Made by a program: the position numbers and the translations under genes. This document shows positions 1 to 9,189 of a stretch of DNA of 64,000 nucleotides, piece after piece. The DNA is from Marinobacter szutsaonensis (GTDB lineage: Bacteria; Pseudomonadota; Gammaproteobacteria; Pseudomonadales; Oleiphilaceae). Numbering within the stretch: the first letter of the stretch is position 1; the number at the start of each line of letters is the position of its first letter. The stretch lies in NCBI RefSeq assembly GCF_039523335.1, contig NZ_BAAAFC010000001.1, forward strand, positions 1,116,001-1,180,000, in the 5' to 3' direction. Below the pieces are notes generated by a model, which saw only the letters and a list, made by a program, of their open reading frames with translations, was not told the origin of the DNA and did not search any database.

Positions 1-1360
1 CGAGCAGGTCCAGGGCCTGGATGCCGTTGGTGCCCTCGTGGATGGGGTTGAGGCGGTTGTCCCGCCAGCACTGTTCTACCGGGTATTCCCGGGTGTAGCC
101 GGCGCCGCCGTAGACCTGGATTGCCAGATCGTTGGCTTTGGGGCCGTATTCGGACGGCCAGGCTTTCATGACCGGGGTCAGCAGGTCGAGCAGCTTGCCG
201 GCTTCGAGGCGTTTCTGTTCGTCCGGGTGGGTGTTTTGGTCGTCCACCAGGCGGGCGCCATAGAGGCACAGGGCCAGGCCGCCTTCGCTGTAGGCTTTTT
301 GCGCCAACAACATTCGGCGTACATCGGCGTGTTCGATGATGGGCACCTGGGGACTTTCCGGGTTCTTTTCGGAGGGTTTACGGCCCTGCAGTCGGTCCTT
401 GGCGTATTCGAGGCTGTGCATATAGCCCCGGTAGCCGATGACTGCCGCGCCGAATCCCACACCCAGGCGGGCTTCGTTCATCATCTGGAACATGTATTTG
501 AGGCCCTGGTGGGGTTCGCCGACCAGGTAGCCGTGGCAGGGCGCATCATCGCCAAAGCTCAGGGCGGTGGAGGTAGTGCCGCGATAGCCGAGCTTGTGGA
601 TCAGGCCGGCGAGGCTGACGCCGTTGCGTTCGCCCGGGTTGCCTTCGGCATCGACCCGGAACTTGGGCACGATGAACAGGGAGATGCCTTTCACCCCGGC
701 CGGTGCGCCTTTGATTTTGGCCAGGACCATGTGGACGATGTTGTCGGTGATGGACTGCTCGCCGCCGGAGATGTAGATCTTGGCGCCTTTGATCAGGTAA
801 TGCCCTTCGTCGGTCAGGCTGGCGGAGGTTCGGATGTCCGCGAGGCTTGAGCCGGCGTGTGGCTCGGTCAGGGCCATGGTGCCGGAGAAGCGGCCGGAGA
901 GCATGTGGGGCAGATAGGTGGCTTTCTGCTGGTCGTTGCCGAAGATGCGGATCAGGTTGGAAGCCGCCGTGGTCAGGAACGGGTAGCCGGCGGTGCCGGG
1001 ATTGGCGGCGGTGAAGAAGCCGTTGCAGGCGGCCATGACGGATTCGGGCAGTTGCATGCCGCCAAGCTCGTAGTCATACCGGCCTGCGATGAAGCCAGCT
1101 TCGGCGTAGGCGTCGAAGGCCTGTTTGACCTGGGGCAGCATTTTGACCTGGCCGTCTTCGAAGCGGGGTTCGTCCTTGTCGGCGGCGCTGTTGTGGGTGG
1201 CGAACTGTTCGCGGGCCATCTTGTCGGCGGTTTCGATGACGGCGTCGAAGGTGTCTTTGTTGTGTTCGCTGAAGCGCTCGCGGGTGATCAGGGATTCGGT
1301 GTCGAGTACTTCGTAGAGTTGAAATGCCAGGTCTCGGCGGTCAATCAGGGTGTCGGTCAT
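1..1360 (-). CDS. Acyl-CoA dehydrogenase, 3' end cut by window edge
   Basis: Flavoenzyme that should introduce the alpha-beta double bond into an acyl-CoA during fatty-acid or thioester catabolism. 453 codons are visible and the frame stays open to base 1, so the C-terminus is missing. The FAD/substrate signature TMALTEPHAGSS lies at residues 161-172, and the conserved EGTNGIQ (catalytic Glu about residue 442) is near the visible end. The long N-terminal extension and overall look match the large DmdC/AcdA-like subfamily (about 600 residues) rather than the 380-residue short-chain enzymes; the exact substrate cannot be told. The start is fixed by AGGAG eight bases upstream of the ATG. It stands alone here. 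Confidence 0.88.
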   Translation of the reverse strand, partial: MTDTLIDRRDLAFQLYEVLDTESLITRERFSEHNKDTFDAVIETADKMAREQFATHNSAADKDEPRFEDGQVKMLPQVKQAFDAYAEAGFIAGRYDYELGGMQLPESVMAACNGFFTAANPGTAGYPFLTTAASNLIRIFGNDQQKATYLPHMLSGRFSGTMALTEPHAGSSLADIRTSASLTDEGHYLIKGAKIYISGGEQSITDNIVHMVLAKIKGAPAGVKGISLFIVPKFRVDAEGNPGERNGVSLAGLIHKLGYRGTTSTALSFGDDAPCHGYLVGEPHQGLKYMFQMMNEARLGVGFGAAVIGYRGYMHSLEYAKDRLQGRKPSEKNPESPQVPIIEHADVRRMLLAQKAYSEGGLALCLYGARLVDDQNTHPDEQKRLEAGKLLDLLTPVMKAWPSEYGPKANDLAIQVYGGAGYTREYPVEQCWRDNRLNPIHEGTNGIQALDLL

Positions 1361-1530
1361 TCTGGGTCTCCTGTTTATTGCTGCCTAGATTCGCATAACC
1401 GGTGGTTGTGTTGGAACCCGATTTGTAACATCTGGTCCGGGTTATGCATCTAATTCAGAACAAGGCCATCAGGCATTGGAGAACGTAAAGAATATTGACA
1501 CAGGGTGTTCACGTGGGGAGGTAGCATTCC

Positions 1531-1695
1531 ATGAACGCACCAGCCAAGCCGGGTCGGGCAGATGTCCTCAGCCGGCTCTATGACATGAAACAGAAGCAAC
1601 TTGCCCGGGCACTACAGCAGGGCAATCCCTTGCGCTGTCAGGTACTTGAGGCCGAGGCGGAGGCGATCTTCTCGGCGCTGAAATCGATCCGCTGA
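1531..1695 (+). CDS. Small hypothetical protein, 54 aa
   Basis: An ATG frame preceded by a strong GGGGAGG ribosome site (1515-1521) encodes 54 residues with no membrane segment or signal peptide. The product is Lys/Arg/Gln-rich in the middle (YDMKQKQLARALQQ) and then alanine- and glutamate-rich, so it looks like a short helical, soluble protein. I do not recognise the family. It lies between the divergent acyl-CoA dehydrogenase and the convergent CNNM/CBS gene, whose stop is only about 20 bases away. The strong ribosome site is the main argument that it is real. Confidence 0.5.
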   Translation: MNAPAKPGRADVLSRLYDMKQKQLARALQQGNPLRCQVLEAEAEAIFSALKSIR

Positions 1696-1713
1696 CGCCG
1701 GTCGGCGGGTCCC

Positions 1714-2733
1714 TCAGGATCCCATTTTGCGCAGGCGCCGGCTCCAGCGCTGCTTGGCATACCGGCGAAGGTTGGAGACGTTGTCGGTTTCGTCCATGAT
1801 CTCGGTGCCCAATAGCGTCTCCAATATGTCCTCCAGCGTCACTATTCCCAGCCAGGTCCCCAGTTCGTCGTAAACAATGGCAATGTGCTGCCGCTCCCGC
1901 AGCATGTCGGAGAACAGATATTCGATGTTGGTATTGCCCTTGACTCGCTTGATGGAACGGAGATGCTCCATCAGGTCGGCATCATCCGGGAGTGATATCA
2001 GGTCGGATCGGTGCAGGTACCCCAACGCTTCGCCTTCCTCGTCGATGACCGGGTAGCGGGAGAACGGGGATTTGCGCACCTGCTCCCGGAATTCCGGCAC
2101 CGTCGTCTCCGGGGAGATGAATTTGCACACGGTCCGCGGCGTCATCACGCCACTGACCTTGATTTCGTGGAAGCGCAGTACGTTCTGGATAATCCGGCGC
2201 TCGTCTTCATCGAGGGCCTGCTGGTCCCGGCCAATCTCGGCCAGGGCGCTGATTTCACCCCGGATGTCGGTATCGTCCTCACCGGCTGCGATGCGGCGGG
2301 TAATCATCTTCGACAGCCAGATGAACGGCTTCAGCGAGGTCATCAGGAATCCAAGTACCGCCGGGAGCCTGGGCGCGAGGGCGCGCCAGTATTTGGCACC
2401 AATGGTTTTCGGGATGATTTCGGACAGGATCAGGATGGCAAGGGTCATCAGCGCCGACGCCGCCCCGAGCCAGGCTTCCCCGAAAACCACCGCCACCTGG
2501 GCACCGACACCTGTTGCACCGGCAGTATGGGCAATGGTGTTGAGCGTGAGTATGGCCGCCAGCGGATCGTCAATATCGCTCTTGAGCTTCCTCAGCTTCA
2601 GGAAAAGCGCGTGATTGTCCTTTTTCAGTGAAGCTATGTAGCTCGGTGTGACCGAAAGCAAGGAAGCCTCAAGTATGGAACAGAGAAAGGAAAAACCGAT
2701 GGAAAGAACCGCAAAAGCGATCAGCAGTGTCAT
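1714..2733 (-). CDS. CNNM (DUF21) / CBS-domain membrane protein
   Basis: Integral inner-membrane protein of 339 residues with a CNNM transmembrane region (about residues 1-150; hydrophobic segments near 1-25, 60-80, 88-110 and 125-145) followed by a CBS-domain pair (about 195-315, opening with GVMTPRTV). This is the architecture of the CorC/YfjD-type proteins linked to Mg2+/Co2+ efflux or resistance. The C-terminal CorC_HlyC domain of the longer relatives is absent; the protein ends soon after the second CBS domain in a basic tail. GAGG upstream supports the start. It is not in an operon with its neighbours. Confidence 0.85.
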   Translation of the reverse strand: MTLLIAFAVLSIGFSFLCSILEASLLSVTPSYIASLKKDNHALFLKLRKLKSDIDDPLAAILTLNTIAHTAGATGVGAQVAVVFGEAWLGAASALMTLAILILSEIIPKTIGAKYWRALAPRLPAVLGFLMTSLKPFIWLSKMITRRIAAGEDDTDIRGEISALAEIGRDQQALDEDERRIIQNVLRFHEIKVSGVMTPRTVCKFISPETTVPEFREQVRKSPFSRYPVIDEEGEALGYLHRSDLISLPDDADLMEHLRSIKRVKGNTNIEYLFSDMLRERQHIAIVYDELGTWLGIVTLEDILETLLGTEIMDETDNVSNLRRYAKQRWSRRLRKMGS

Positions 2734-3137
2734 AGAACCTCAGGAAAGAGATGCAGAACCGCCATTCTAGCGAGGCAGCCATTTTTCCAGCAACCTTTAT
2801 CGGCCGCCTGAACGAATCAATAGAATTGATTAATCACAATGTGACTTGACCTAGCCCCTCGGGCACGTATCATCGGATTCCAAGTTAGACTGACGGAGCA
2901 ACCAATGACCGAAAGGTCCTTCGGCTGCAAACAGACCATTCGCCCGCCTGTAACGGCTGATATCGCCCGCCACCGCGGTCGTCTGCCCTATTTCCCGGAT
3001 CCGCCCTTCATCTGATCCCGGGCTTTTCGCGTATTCCACCTGCCTCTTAAGCCATGCAGGGTCCGCGTCCGGAGGCTAGACTTCTGCACACACGACTTTT
3101 CCATACGTAGAAGAAAAAAACCGATAACGAGGTTGCG
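2734..3137. other. Intergenic region upstream of the mrp operon
   Basis: About 400 bases between the divergent CNNM gene and mrpA. I see no supportable gene in it; a 62-codon frame on the minus strand (2851-3039) has low-complexity content and no family resemblance. The stretch is AT-richer around 2815-2850 and just before mrpA (3110-3127). It should hold promoters for both flanking genes, but I could not single out convincing -35/-10 pairs. AACGAGG (3127-3133) is the mrpA ribosome site. Confidence 0.5.
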
Positions 3138-5939
3138 ATGTCGCTACCGCTGGTTGTTTTACTGCCTTTCCTGGGGGCGATTGCCGCGCCCCTGTTCGCC
3201 CAGGGGGGGCGAACGGCAATTGCTATTGCCTCTTCTGTTCCGGCCCTGATCGCACTGGCCGCCCTCTACCCGAACTGGCAGGTGTTAGCCGACGGTGGCT
3301 ACGTTCTGTTCCACCAGGAGTGGCTGCCGGCCCTTGGCATCTCGCTCAGCTTTCGCCTGGACGGCCTGGCGCTGCTGTTCGCCTTGCTGATCCTGGTCAT
3401 CGGGCTGCTGATCATCCTGTATGCCCGCTATTACCTGAAGCCGAAGGAAAACATCGCCAAGTTCTACGCGCTGCTGCTTTGCTTCAAGGGCTCAATGCTG
3501 GGCATCGTGATGTCGAGCAACCTGTTGCTGATGCTGATTTTCTGGGAGATCACCAGTCTGGTCTCGTTCCTGCTGATCAGTTACTGGACCCACAAGCAGG
3601 ATGCCCGGCGCGGTGCCCGGATGGCCCTGGCGGTCACCGGGGGCGGTGGTCTGGCGCTGCTGGCCGGCATCCTGATCATCGGCAACATCGTCGGCAGCTT
3701 CGAGCTCGACGACGTTCTTGCTGCCGGCGACCAGATCAAGGCCCACGCCATGTATCCGGTGGCACTGACTCTGGTACTGCTTGGCGCCTTCACCAAGTCG
3801 GCGCAGTTCCCGTTCCACTTCTGGCTGCCTCATGCCATGCAGGCGCCGACACCGGTCTCCGCTTACCTTCACTCGGCCACCATGGTAAAGGCGGGCGTGT
3901 TCCTGTTGGCCCGTTTGTACCCGGCGCTGGCGGGTACTGAGCAGTGGTTCTACATGGTGAGCTTCACCGGGATGGCGACCCTGTTGATCGGTGCCTATAT
4001 CGCCATGTTCAAGCACGATCTCAAGGGTCTGCTGGCCTATTCCACGGTCAGTCATCTGGGCCTGATCACCCTGCTGTTTGGCATGGGCACCCAGCTGGCA
4101 GCCGTGGCCGCGGTCTTCCACGTGATCAACCACGCCACCTTCAAGGCCTCGCTGTTCATGGCGGCCGGTATTATCGACCATGAAACCGGTACCCGGGACA
4201 TGCGCAGGATCAACGGGCTCTGGCGCTATATGCCCCACACCGCAACCCTGGCCATGGTGGCAGCCTCCTCGATGGCCGGTGTTCCGCTGCTGAACGGCTT
4301 CCTGAGCAAGGAGATGTTCTTTGCCGAGTCTCTGGAACTGAACCTGCCCGGGCTTTGGGCCTGGTTGCCGCCGATCGTGGCGACCCTGGCCGGTATCTTC
4401 GCGGTGGCCTATTCGGCGCGCTTCATCCACGACGTCTTCTTCAATGGCAAGCCGGTGGACCTGCCGGTGTATCCACCCCATGAACCTCCCCGCTACATGA
4501 AGATTCCGGTGGAAATCCTGGTGTTTGCCTGTGTCATGGTGGGCATGTTCCCGGCGATTTCGGTCGGCCCACTACTTTATTCAGCTGCCGCCGCCACCCT
4601 CGGCGGCGAAGTGCCGGACTACAAACTCGCCGTGGTTCATGGCCTGAACCTGCCGCTGCTGATGAGTTTTGTTGCCTTCTTCGGTGGCCTGCTGATGTAC
4701 ACCCAGCGTCAGCGCTTCTTCGATTTCCATGCCCGGTTCAAGGAAATCGATGAGAAGGCCGTGTTCGAAGCGGTGGTGTCACGGCTTGCGACCTTCTCCC
4801 ACGACCTGACCGCCCGTATCGAGAACGGCTCCCTGCAACGCTACGCCCTGTTGCTGGTACTGAGCGTCATTGCCGTGGCCGCAGCGCCCCTGATGAACGT
4901 GGGCATCTTTGTCGGCGAGCTGGGGCTGAGCCCCGTTGACCTTCCCACCGCAATCGCGGCGGGAGTACTGATTGTATGCGCGCTGCTGACCGCATTCCTG
5001 CACCGGGAGCGTTTCTACGCGCTGGTGCTGCTCAGCGTGGTGGGTCTGATCGTGGCTCTGGCGTTCGCCCGTTTCTCGGCGCCGGATCTGGCCATGACCC
5101 AGTTGTCCGTGGAGGTGGTCACCATCGTGCTGCTCATGCTGGCACTGTTCTATATGCCATCCTGGACGCCACTGGAGAGCACTCGCGGCCAGCGTGGCCG
5201 GGACGCGCTGATTGCCCTGGTTGCCGGTGTCGGCATGACCCTGGTCACCCTGGCCATGCTGACTCAGCCCTTCAGTTCGATTTCCGACTTCTTCCTGGAA
5301 AACAGTAAAACCGGCGGGGGCGGCACCAACGTGGTGAACGTCATCCTGGTGGACTTCCGGGGCTTCGATACCCTGGGTGAGATCACAGTACTGGCGATTG
5401 CCGCCCTGGGGATCTATGCCATGCTCAAGGACACTGCCCTGACACCGCCTCCGGGTGATGGCATGGGCCACCCCTGGACCCGGGATGCCAATCCGATGAT
5501 GCTCAGGCAGATTGCCCGGCCGATGCTGCCGCTGGCACTGATGGTATCGGCGTTCATCTTCCTGCGAGGTCACAACCTTCCGGGTGGTGGCTTTATCGCC
5601 GGCCTGATCACCTCCGTGGCCCTGATTCTCCAGTACATTGCCAGTGGCATGGTCTGGACCCAGGAGCGGATCGGAATCAAGTATCACAACGTCATCGGCC
5701 TGGGCCTGTTGTTCGCAATCATTGCCGGTGCCGGCAGCCTGGCCTTCAGCTACCCGTTCCTGACCTCGACCTTCGGTTACATCACCTGGCCGGTGGTGGG
5801 CAAGTTCGAGGTGGCCTCGGCTCTGGTGTTTGACCTCGGCGTCTACCTGACGGTTATCGGCGCCACACTGCTGGCCCTCGTCAGCATTGGCCGGCTGTCA
5901 CCCCACTCCGCCATCAAGCCCAAGAAGGAGGGTGTGTAA
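3138..5939 (+). CDS. mrpA: Mrp Na+/H+ antiporter subunit A fused to subunit B
   Basis: Largest subunit of the multi-subunit Mrp (Mnh/Pha) cation/proton antiporter in the inner membrane. At 933 residues it joins an NADH-dehydrogenase-ND5-like MrpA part (about 1-560), a DUF4040-type linker region (about 600-690) and an MrpB domain (about 790-930), the fused form of group 2 operons. Visible landmarks are FWEITSLVSFLL near residue 135 (the conserved membrane Glu) and WLPHAMQAPTPVSAYLHSATM near 231, the proton-channel helix signature. It is the first gene of six; its TAA overlaps the ATG of mrpC by one base, so translation is coupled. Confidence 0.96.
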   Translation: MSLPLVVLLPFLGAIAAPLFAQGGRTAIAIASSVPALIALAALYPNWQVLADGGYVLFHQEWLPALGISLSFRLDGLALLFALLILVIGLLIILYARYYLKPKENIAKFYALLLCFKGSMLGIVMSSNLLLMLIFWEITSLVSFLLISYWTHKQDARRGARMALAVTGGGGLALLAGILIIGNIVGSFELDDVLAAGDQIKAHAMYPVALTLVLLGAFTKSAQFPFHFWLPHAMQAPTPVSAYLHSATMVKAGVFLLARLYPALAGTEQWFYMVSFTGMATLLIGAYIAMFKHDLKGLLAYSTVSHLGLITLLFGMGTQLAAVAAVFHVINHATFKASLFMAAGIIDHETGTRDMRRINGLWRYMPHTATLAMVAASSMAGVPLLNGFLSKEMFFAESLELNLPGLWAWLPPIVATLAGIFAVAYSARFIHDVFFNGKPVDLPVYPPHEPPRYMKIPVEILVFACVMVGMFPAISVGPLLYSAAAATLGGEVPDYKLAVVHGLNLPLLMSFVAFFGGLLMYTQRQRFFDFHARFKEIDEKAVFEAVVSRLATFSHDLTARIENGSLQRYALLLVLSVIAVAAAPLMNVGIFVGELGLSPVDLPTAIAAGVLIVCALLTAFLHRERFYALVLLSVVGLIVALAFARFSAPDLAMTQLSVEVVTIVLLMLALFYMPSWTPLESTRGQRGRDALIALVAGVGMTLVTLAMLTQPFSSISDFFLENSKTGGGGTNVVNVILVDFRGFDTLGEITVLAIAALGIYAMLKDTALTPPPGDGMGHPWTRDANPMMLRQIARPMLPLALMVSAFIFLRGHNLPGGGFIAGLITSVALILQYIASGMVWTQERIGIKYHNVIGLGLLFAIIAGAGSLAFSYPFLTSTFGYITWPVVGKFEVASALVFDLGVYLTVIGATLLALVSIGRLSPHSAIKPKKEGV

Positions 5940-6310
5940 TGGAGCTTGTCTTCGCGCTTGTCATCGGCGCTCTGACCTCCTCGGGCGTATACCTGTTGCT
6001 GCGTGCCCGCACGTTCCCGGTGGTGGTGGGGCTGACGCTGATCTCCTATGGCGTCAACCTGTTCCTGTTCTCCAGCGGACGGCTGGCAACCGGCGGCCAG
6101 CCCATCCTGGGCAGCACGGAAAGCTACTCCGATCCGCTGCCCCAGGCACTGGTGCTGACCGCTATCGTAATCGGCTTTGCCATGACCGCCTTTGTGGTTG
6201 TGCTGTCCCTGAGAAATCTTGCGGATAACGAGGACGATCACGTGGATGGTCGCCAGGGCGAACGACCGGAAAAACCGGAGCAGAAGAGCGAGGAGGAACG
6301 CAGTCAATGA
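5939..6310 (+). CDS. mrpC: Mrp antiporter subunit C
   Basis: 123-residue NuoK-like membrane subunit of the Mrp antiporter with three hydrophobic helices (about 4-20, 27-45, 70-95) and a charged tail (DNEDDHVDGRQGERPEKPEQKSEEE split over residues 97-121) facing one side of the membrane. The ATG overlaps the mrpA stop by one base and the stop overlaps the mrpD start by four bases, as expected for an operon whose products assemble in fixed stoichiometry. The highly charged C-terminal tail is longer than in many homologues. Confidence 0.95.
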   Translation: MELVFALVIGALTSSGVYLLLRARTFPVVVGLTLISYGVNLFLFSSGRLATGGQPILGSTESYSDPLPQALVLTAIVIGFAMTAFVVVLSLRNLADNEDDHVDGRQGERPEKPEQKSEEERSQ

Positions 6311-7824
6311 ACCACTGGCTTATCGCTCCGATTCTGATTCCCCTGCTCGGGGGCGTCCTGCAGGCGTTCATGGGTTACGCCCCGATCAGCCTGCGGCGCA
6401 CGCTGGCGCTTGGCACCACCGTACTCCTGCTGGTTTCCACCATCGTGCTGCTGGTGATGGCCGATGATGGCAGCTACCGCCTGTACGCATTCGGCAATTG
6501 GGAGCCTCCGTTCGGTATTGTCCTGGTCCTGGACCGGCTGGCGGCGTTGATGCTGGTCATGACGGCCGTCCTGGCCCTGTTCGCCCACCTGTTCTCCATC
6601 GGTGGCGCCGACGAGGGCAACCGGCAGTTCCATGGCCTGTTCCTGTTCCAGCTGATGGGGCTGAATATTGCCTTCATGACTGGGGACCTGTTCAACCTCT
6701 TTGTGGCCTTCGAGGTATTGCTGATCGCCTCCTACGGCCTGTTGATGCACGGTGGCGGCACCGCCCGGACGGTTCCGGGCCTGCATTACGTGGTGCTCAA
6801 CCTGGTGGGTTCGGCGGTCTTCCTGATCAGTGTCGGCATGATCTACAGCGTTACCGGTACGCTCAATATGGCCGATCTGGCCGTCCGGGTGCTGTTGCTC
6901 TCCGGTGAGGAACTGGAGCTGGTCAAGGCCGGCGGCATGATGCTGCTAGTGGTGTTCGCCCTCAAGGCCGCGCTCCTGCCGCTCTGCTTCTGGCTCCCCA
7001 AAGCCTACGCCCGTGCCACGGCACCGGTGGCGGCGCTGTTTGCGGTCATGACCAAGGTCGGCATCTACGCGATCCTCCGGGTTTACCTGCTGATATTTGG
7101 CGACGATGCCGGGGCCCTGGCCAACCTGGGCATGGACTGGTTGTTCCCGCTGGCCCTGATCACCCTGACCATGGGCGTAGTGGGTTCCCTGGGCGCCCAG
7201 AGCCTGAAGACCCTGGTGGCCTGGCAGGTGATTATCTCCGTCGGCACTCTTCTGGCGCCCATTGCCCTGGGTTCCGTGGAGGGCATCTCCGCCGCGCTGT
7301 TCTACCTGCTCAGCACCACCTGGACCGTCGCCGGGCTCTTCCTGGTGGCGGAGCTGGTGGCGAGTCAGCGCGGCAGTGCCCTGGACAAGATTGTGACAGC
7401 GCCACGCATGCGTAACCGCACACTGATCAGTGTGCTGTTCCTGATCGGTGCAGTGGCGGCCGCGGGCCTGCCTCCCCTGAGTGGTTTCTTTGGCAAGCTG
7501 CTGATCCTCAACTCCGTGACCTCTGGCCCCGAGATGGCGTGGCTCTGGTCAGTGCTGATTATTGGCAGCTTCTTTACCATAATCGCCTACAGTCGCGCTG
7601 GCAGCATTGTCTTCTGGCGGACTGTAGACGGCCATATCGAGGAGCCAAAGCCGCTCGGGGGTAATCTGCGGGCTGCTACCGGCGCCCTGGTTGGCCTGAG
7701 CCTGGTGATCGTTGCCTTCGCCGGCCCGATCAACGAATACACCGACGCGACCGCTGCGCAACTGCAGAACCGCGCGGCTTATCTGGAAATCCTGCAGACT
7801 CCGATGGTCGGGGAGGAGAACTGA
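6307..7824 (+). CDS. mrpD: Mrp antiporter subunit D
   Basis: 505-residue ND2/ND4-like proton-channel subunit of the Mrp complex, almost wholly hydrophobic (about 14 helices). FNLFVAFEVLLIASYGLLM near residue 130 carries the conserved membrane Glu, and FWLPKAYARATAPVAALFAVMTK near 228 is the family signature with the Lys residues of the proton path. The length is typical. It starts by a four-base overlap with mrpC and ends in a one-base overlap with mrpE. Confidence 0.96.
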   Translation: MNHWLIAPILIPLLGGVLQAFMGYAPISLRRTLALGTTVLLLVSTIVLLVMADDGSYRLYAFGNWEPPFGIVLVLDRLAALMLVMTAVLALFAHLFSIGGADEGNRQFHGLFLFQLMGLNIAFMTGDLFNLFVAFEVLLIASYGLLMHGGGTARTVPGLHYVVLNLVGSAVFLISVGMIYSVTGTLNMADLAVRVLLLSGEELELVKAGGMMLLVVFALKAALLPLCFWLPKAYARATAPVAALFAVMTKVGIYAILRVYLLIFGDDAGALANLGMDWLFPLALITLTMGVVGSLGAQSLKTLVAWQVIISVGTLLAPIALGSVEGISAALFYLLSTTWTVAGLFLVAELVASQRGSALDKIVTAPRMRNRTLISVLFLIGAVAAAGLPPLSGFFGKLLILNSVTSGPEMAWLWSVLIIGSFFTIIAYSRAGSIVFWRTVDGHIEEPKPLGGNLRAATGALVGLSLVIVAFAGPINEYTDATAAQLQNRAAYLEILQTPMVGEEN

Positions 7825-8312
7825 TGCTTGACCGACTGAGTTTTCCCCAGCCCTGGCTCAGCCTGATCCTGTTTGTCACCTGGCAGTTCCTGAGTGACGG
7901 AATCAGCGGCGGCAGCCTCGTGCTCGGTCTGATTCTGGCGTGGGCCATCCCGCAGATGACCCAGGGATTCTGGCCCGAACGTCCCTCGTTCATGCGGTTC
8001 TGGCTGATGCCGAAATACCTGGCCCGTGTGCTCAAGGACATTGTCATTGCCAGCTTCGAGGTTGCGGCACTGATCATCAGTCCGCGCAAGCCGCGCCCGA
8101 TGTTCGTCTGCTACCCGCTGGAACTGGAGCATCCCCTGGCCATTTCCATTCTGGCCAGCACCATTTCCCTGACGCCCGGCACGGTCAGCGCCGACGTCAG
8201 TGACGACCAGCGCCTGTTGCTGATTCACGCCCTGGATACCGAGGATGATCAGAAAGTGATCAGCACCATCCGAAAACGCTATGAACAGCCTCTACTGGAG
8301 ATGTTCAAATGA
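7824..8312 (+). CDS. mrpE: Mrp antiporter subunit E
   Basis: 162-residue MrpE protein, a non-channel subunit needed for assembly of the antiporter. It has two hydrophobic segments near the N-terminus, followed by the conserved MrpE core ISLTPGTVSADVSDD near residues 112-127 and a soluble C-terminal region. The preceding stop and this ATG overlap by one base, and the TGA overlaps the ATG of mrpF by four bases. Confidence 0.95.
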   Translation: MLDRLSFPQPWLSLILFVTWQFLSDGISGGSLVLGLILAWAIPQMTQGFWPERPSFMRFWLMPKYLARVLKDIVIASFEVAALIISPRKPRPMFVCYPLELEHPLAISILASTISLTPGTVSADVSDDQRLLLIHALDTEDDQKVISTIRKRYEQPLLEMFK

Positions 8313-8578
8313 TCACCATTGCCCTCTACATCACCATTGCCATGGTTACCCTGGCGGCGCTGCTGAACGTGTATCGCCTGATCAAGGGGCCGGATGCGCC
8401 CGACCGTGTATTGGCGCTGGATACCCTCTACATCAATGCGATCGCGCTGATCATCCTGCTGGGCATAACCCTGGGCACCCGCATGTATCTCGAGTCGGCC
8501 CTGCTGATCGCGGTCATGGGCTTCGTCGGTACCGTTGCCATGGCCAAGTACCTCAAGCGCGGCAGCGTGATCGAATAG
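8309..8578 (+). CDS. mrpF: Mrp antiporter subunit F
   Basis: 89-residue three-helix membrane subunit of the Mrp complex. The motif LIKGPDAPDRVLALDTLY (residues 24-41) is the hallmark of MrpF/PhaF. It overlaps mrpE by four bases and is followed by mrpG after nine bases containing a GGAG ribosome site. Confidence 0.95.
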   Translation: MITIALYITIAMVTLAALLNVYRLIKGPDAPDRVLALDTLYINAIALIILLGITLGTRMYLESALLIAVMGFVGTVAMAKYLKRGSVIE

Positions 8579-8587
8579 GAGAGCCTT

Positions 8588-8920
8588 ATGAATCCGTTTG
8601 CCGAATACGCTATTGCTTTCCTGCTCCTGCTCGGGGGCGCCTTTACCCTGATCGGCGCCATCGGCCTGGCGCGCCTGCCGGATTTCTTCACCCGGCTGCA
8701 CGGCCCCACCAAGGCCACCACCCTGGGCGTGGGCGCCATCATGCTCAGCTCGGTGATCTATTTCACCACACGGGGGGACGGTATCGGCATTTCCGAAGTG
8801 CTGATTACCGTGTTCCTGTTCATGACGGCGCCGGTGAGTGCCAATATCCTGGCCAAGGCGGCGATGCATATCGGGGTGAAAACCATGGATGGCACCGAGG
8901 GGAAGCCCTGGGAGCAGTGA
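8588..8920 (+). CDS. mrpG: Mrp antiporter subunit G
   Basis: 110-residue last subunit of the antiporter, with three helices and the family signature IGLARLPDFFTRLHGPTKATTLG (starting near residue 24). GGAG lies seven bases before the ATG. It closes the operon; two clear and one decayed copies of the 30-bp palindromic repeat follow directly and may fold in the transcript 3' end. Confidence 0.95.
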   Translation: MNPFAEYAIAFLLLLGGAFTLIGAIGLARLPDFFTRLHGPTKATTLGVGAIMLSSVIYFTTRGDGIGISEVLITVFLFMTAPVSANILAKAAMHIGVKTMDGTEGKPWEQ

Positions 8921-8928
8921 TTGAAAAC

Positions 8929-9094
8929 GGGGTCAGATGAAGGTTTTCATCAGACCCCAGAGCATGAAGCCATCCTCCCTGGGTTGGGCGAAAACCGGGG
9001 TCAGATGAAAGCCTTCATCTGACCCCAATTTCATACCCGCCTTCCCCCGAGCAGGACGGAAACACGGGGTCTGAAAAAAGCCTTCTTCTGCCCC
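8929..9094. repeat. Cluster 1 of the GGGGTCAGA...TCTGACCCC palindromes
   Basis: Three copies of a roughly 30-bp inverted repeat at 8929-8958, 8997-9026 and 9066-9094. The first two open with GGGGTCAGATGAA and close with TTCATC(A/T)GACCCC; the third is decayed (GGGGTCTGAAAAAAG... CTTCTTCTGCCCC). They sit between mrpG and ppnP, both on the plus strand. Each can fold into a hairpin of 12-14 bp in either strand. They look like REP-type elements; no mobilising gene is present in this window. Confidence 0.85.
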
Positions 9095-9130
9095 CACCTT
9101 CAGGCCTTCCCCACAGTCTCAAAAATGTCA

Positions 9131-9158
9131 TTGGAGTTGTAACGTTTTGCCGTATAGT
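9131..9158 (+). promoter_or_regulatory. Probable sigma-70 promoter of ppnP
   Basis: TTGGAG (9131-9136) and TATAGT (9153-9158) are separated by 16 bases and lie 31 bases before the ppnP ATG, right after the repeat cluster. The match to the consensus is good at the -10 box and moderate at -35. This is inferred from sequence only. Confidence 0.45.
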
Positions 9159-9189
9159 AGTCGGCCAATCCATTTCAGGAGGCCAGCGT

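Noticed and set aside
1393..1447. GCATAACC and GGTTATGC in inverted order upstream of the acyl-CoA dehydrogenase
   Set aside because: Only eight bases each and about 40 apart; too weak to call an operator or hairpin.
38..1453. Two plus-strand frames covering the first 1.4 kb
   Set aside because: They are opposite the acyl-CoA dehydrogenase, which is read on the minus strand and is open to the window edge.
3004..3019. CCCTTCATCTGATCCC, resembling half of the 30-bp palindrome family
   Set aside because: Only one arm is present and it carries a mismatch; it could be chance.
2851..3039. A 62-codon minus-strand frame upstream of mrpA
   Set aside because: No resemblance to any family, and its position in a divergent promoter region makes chance more likely.
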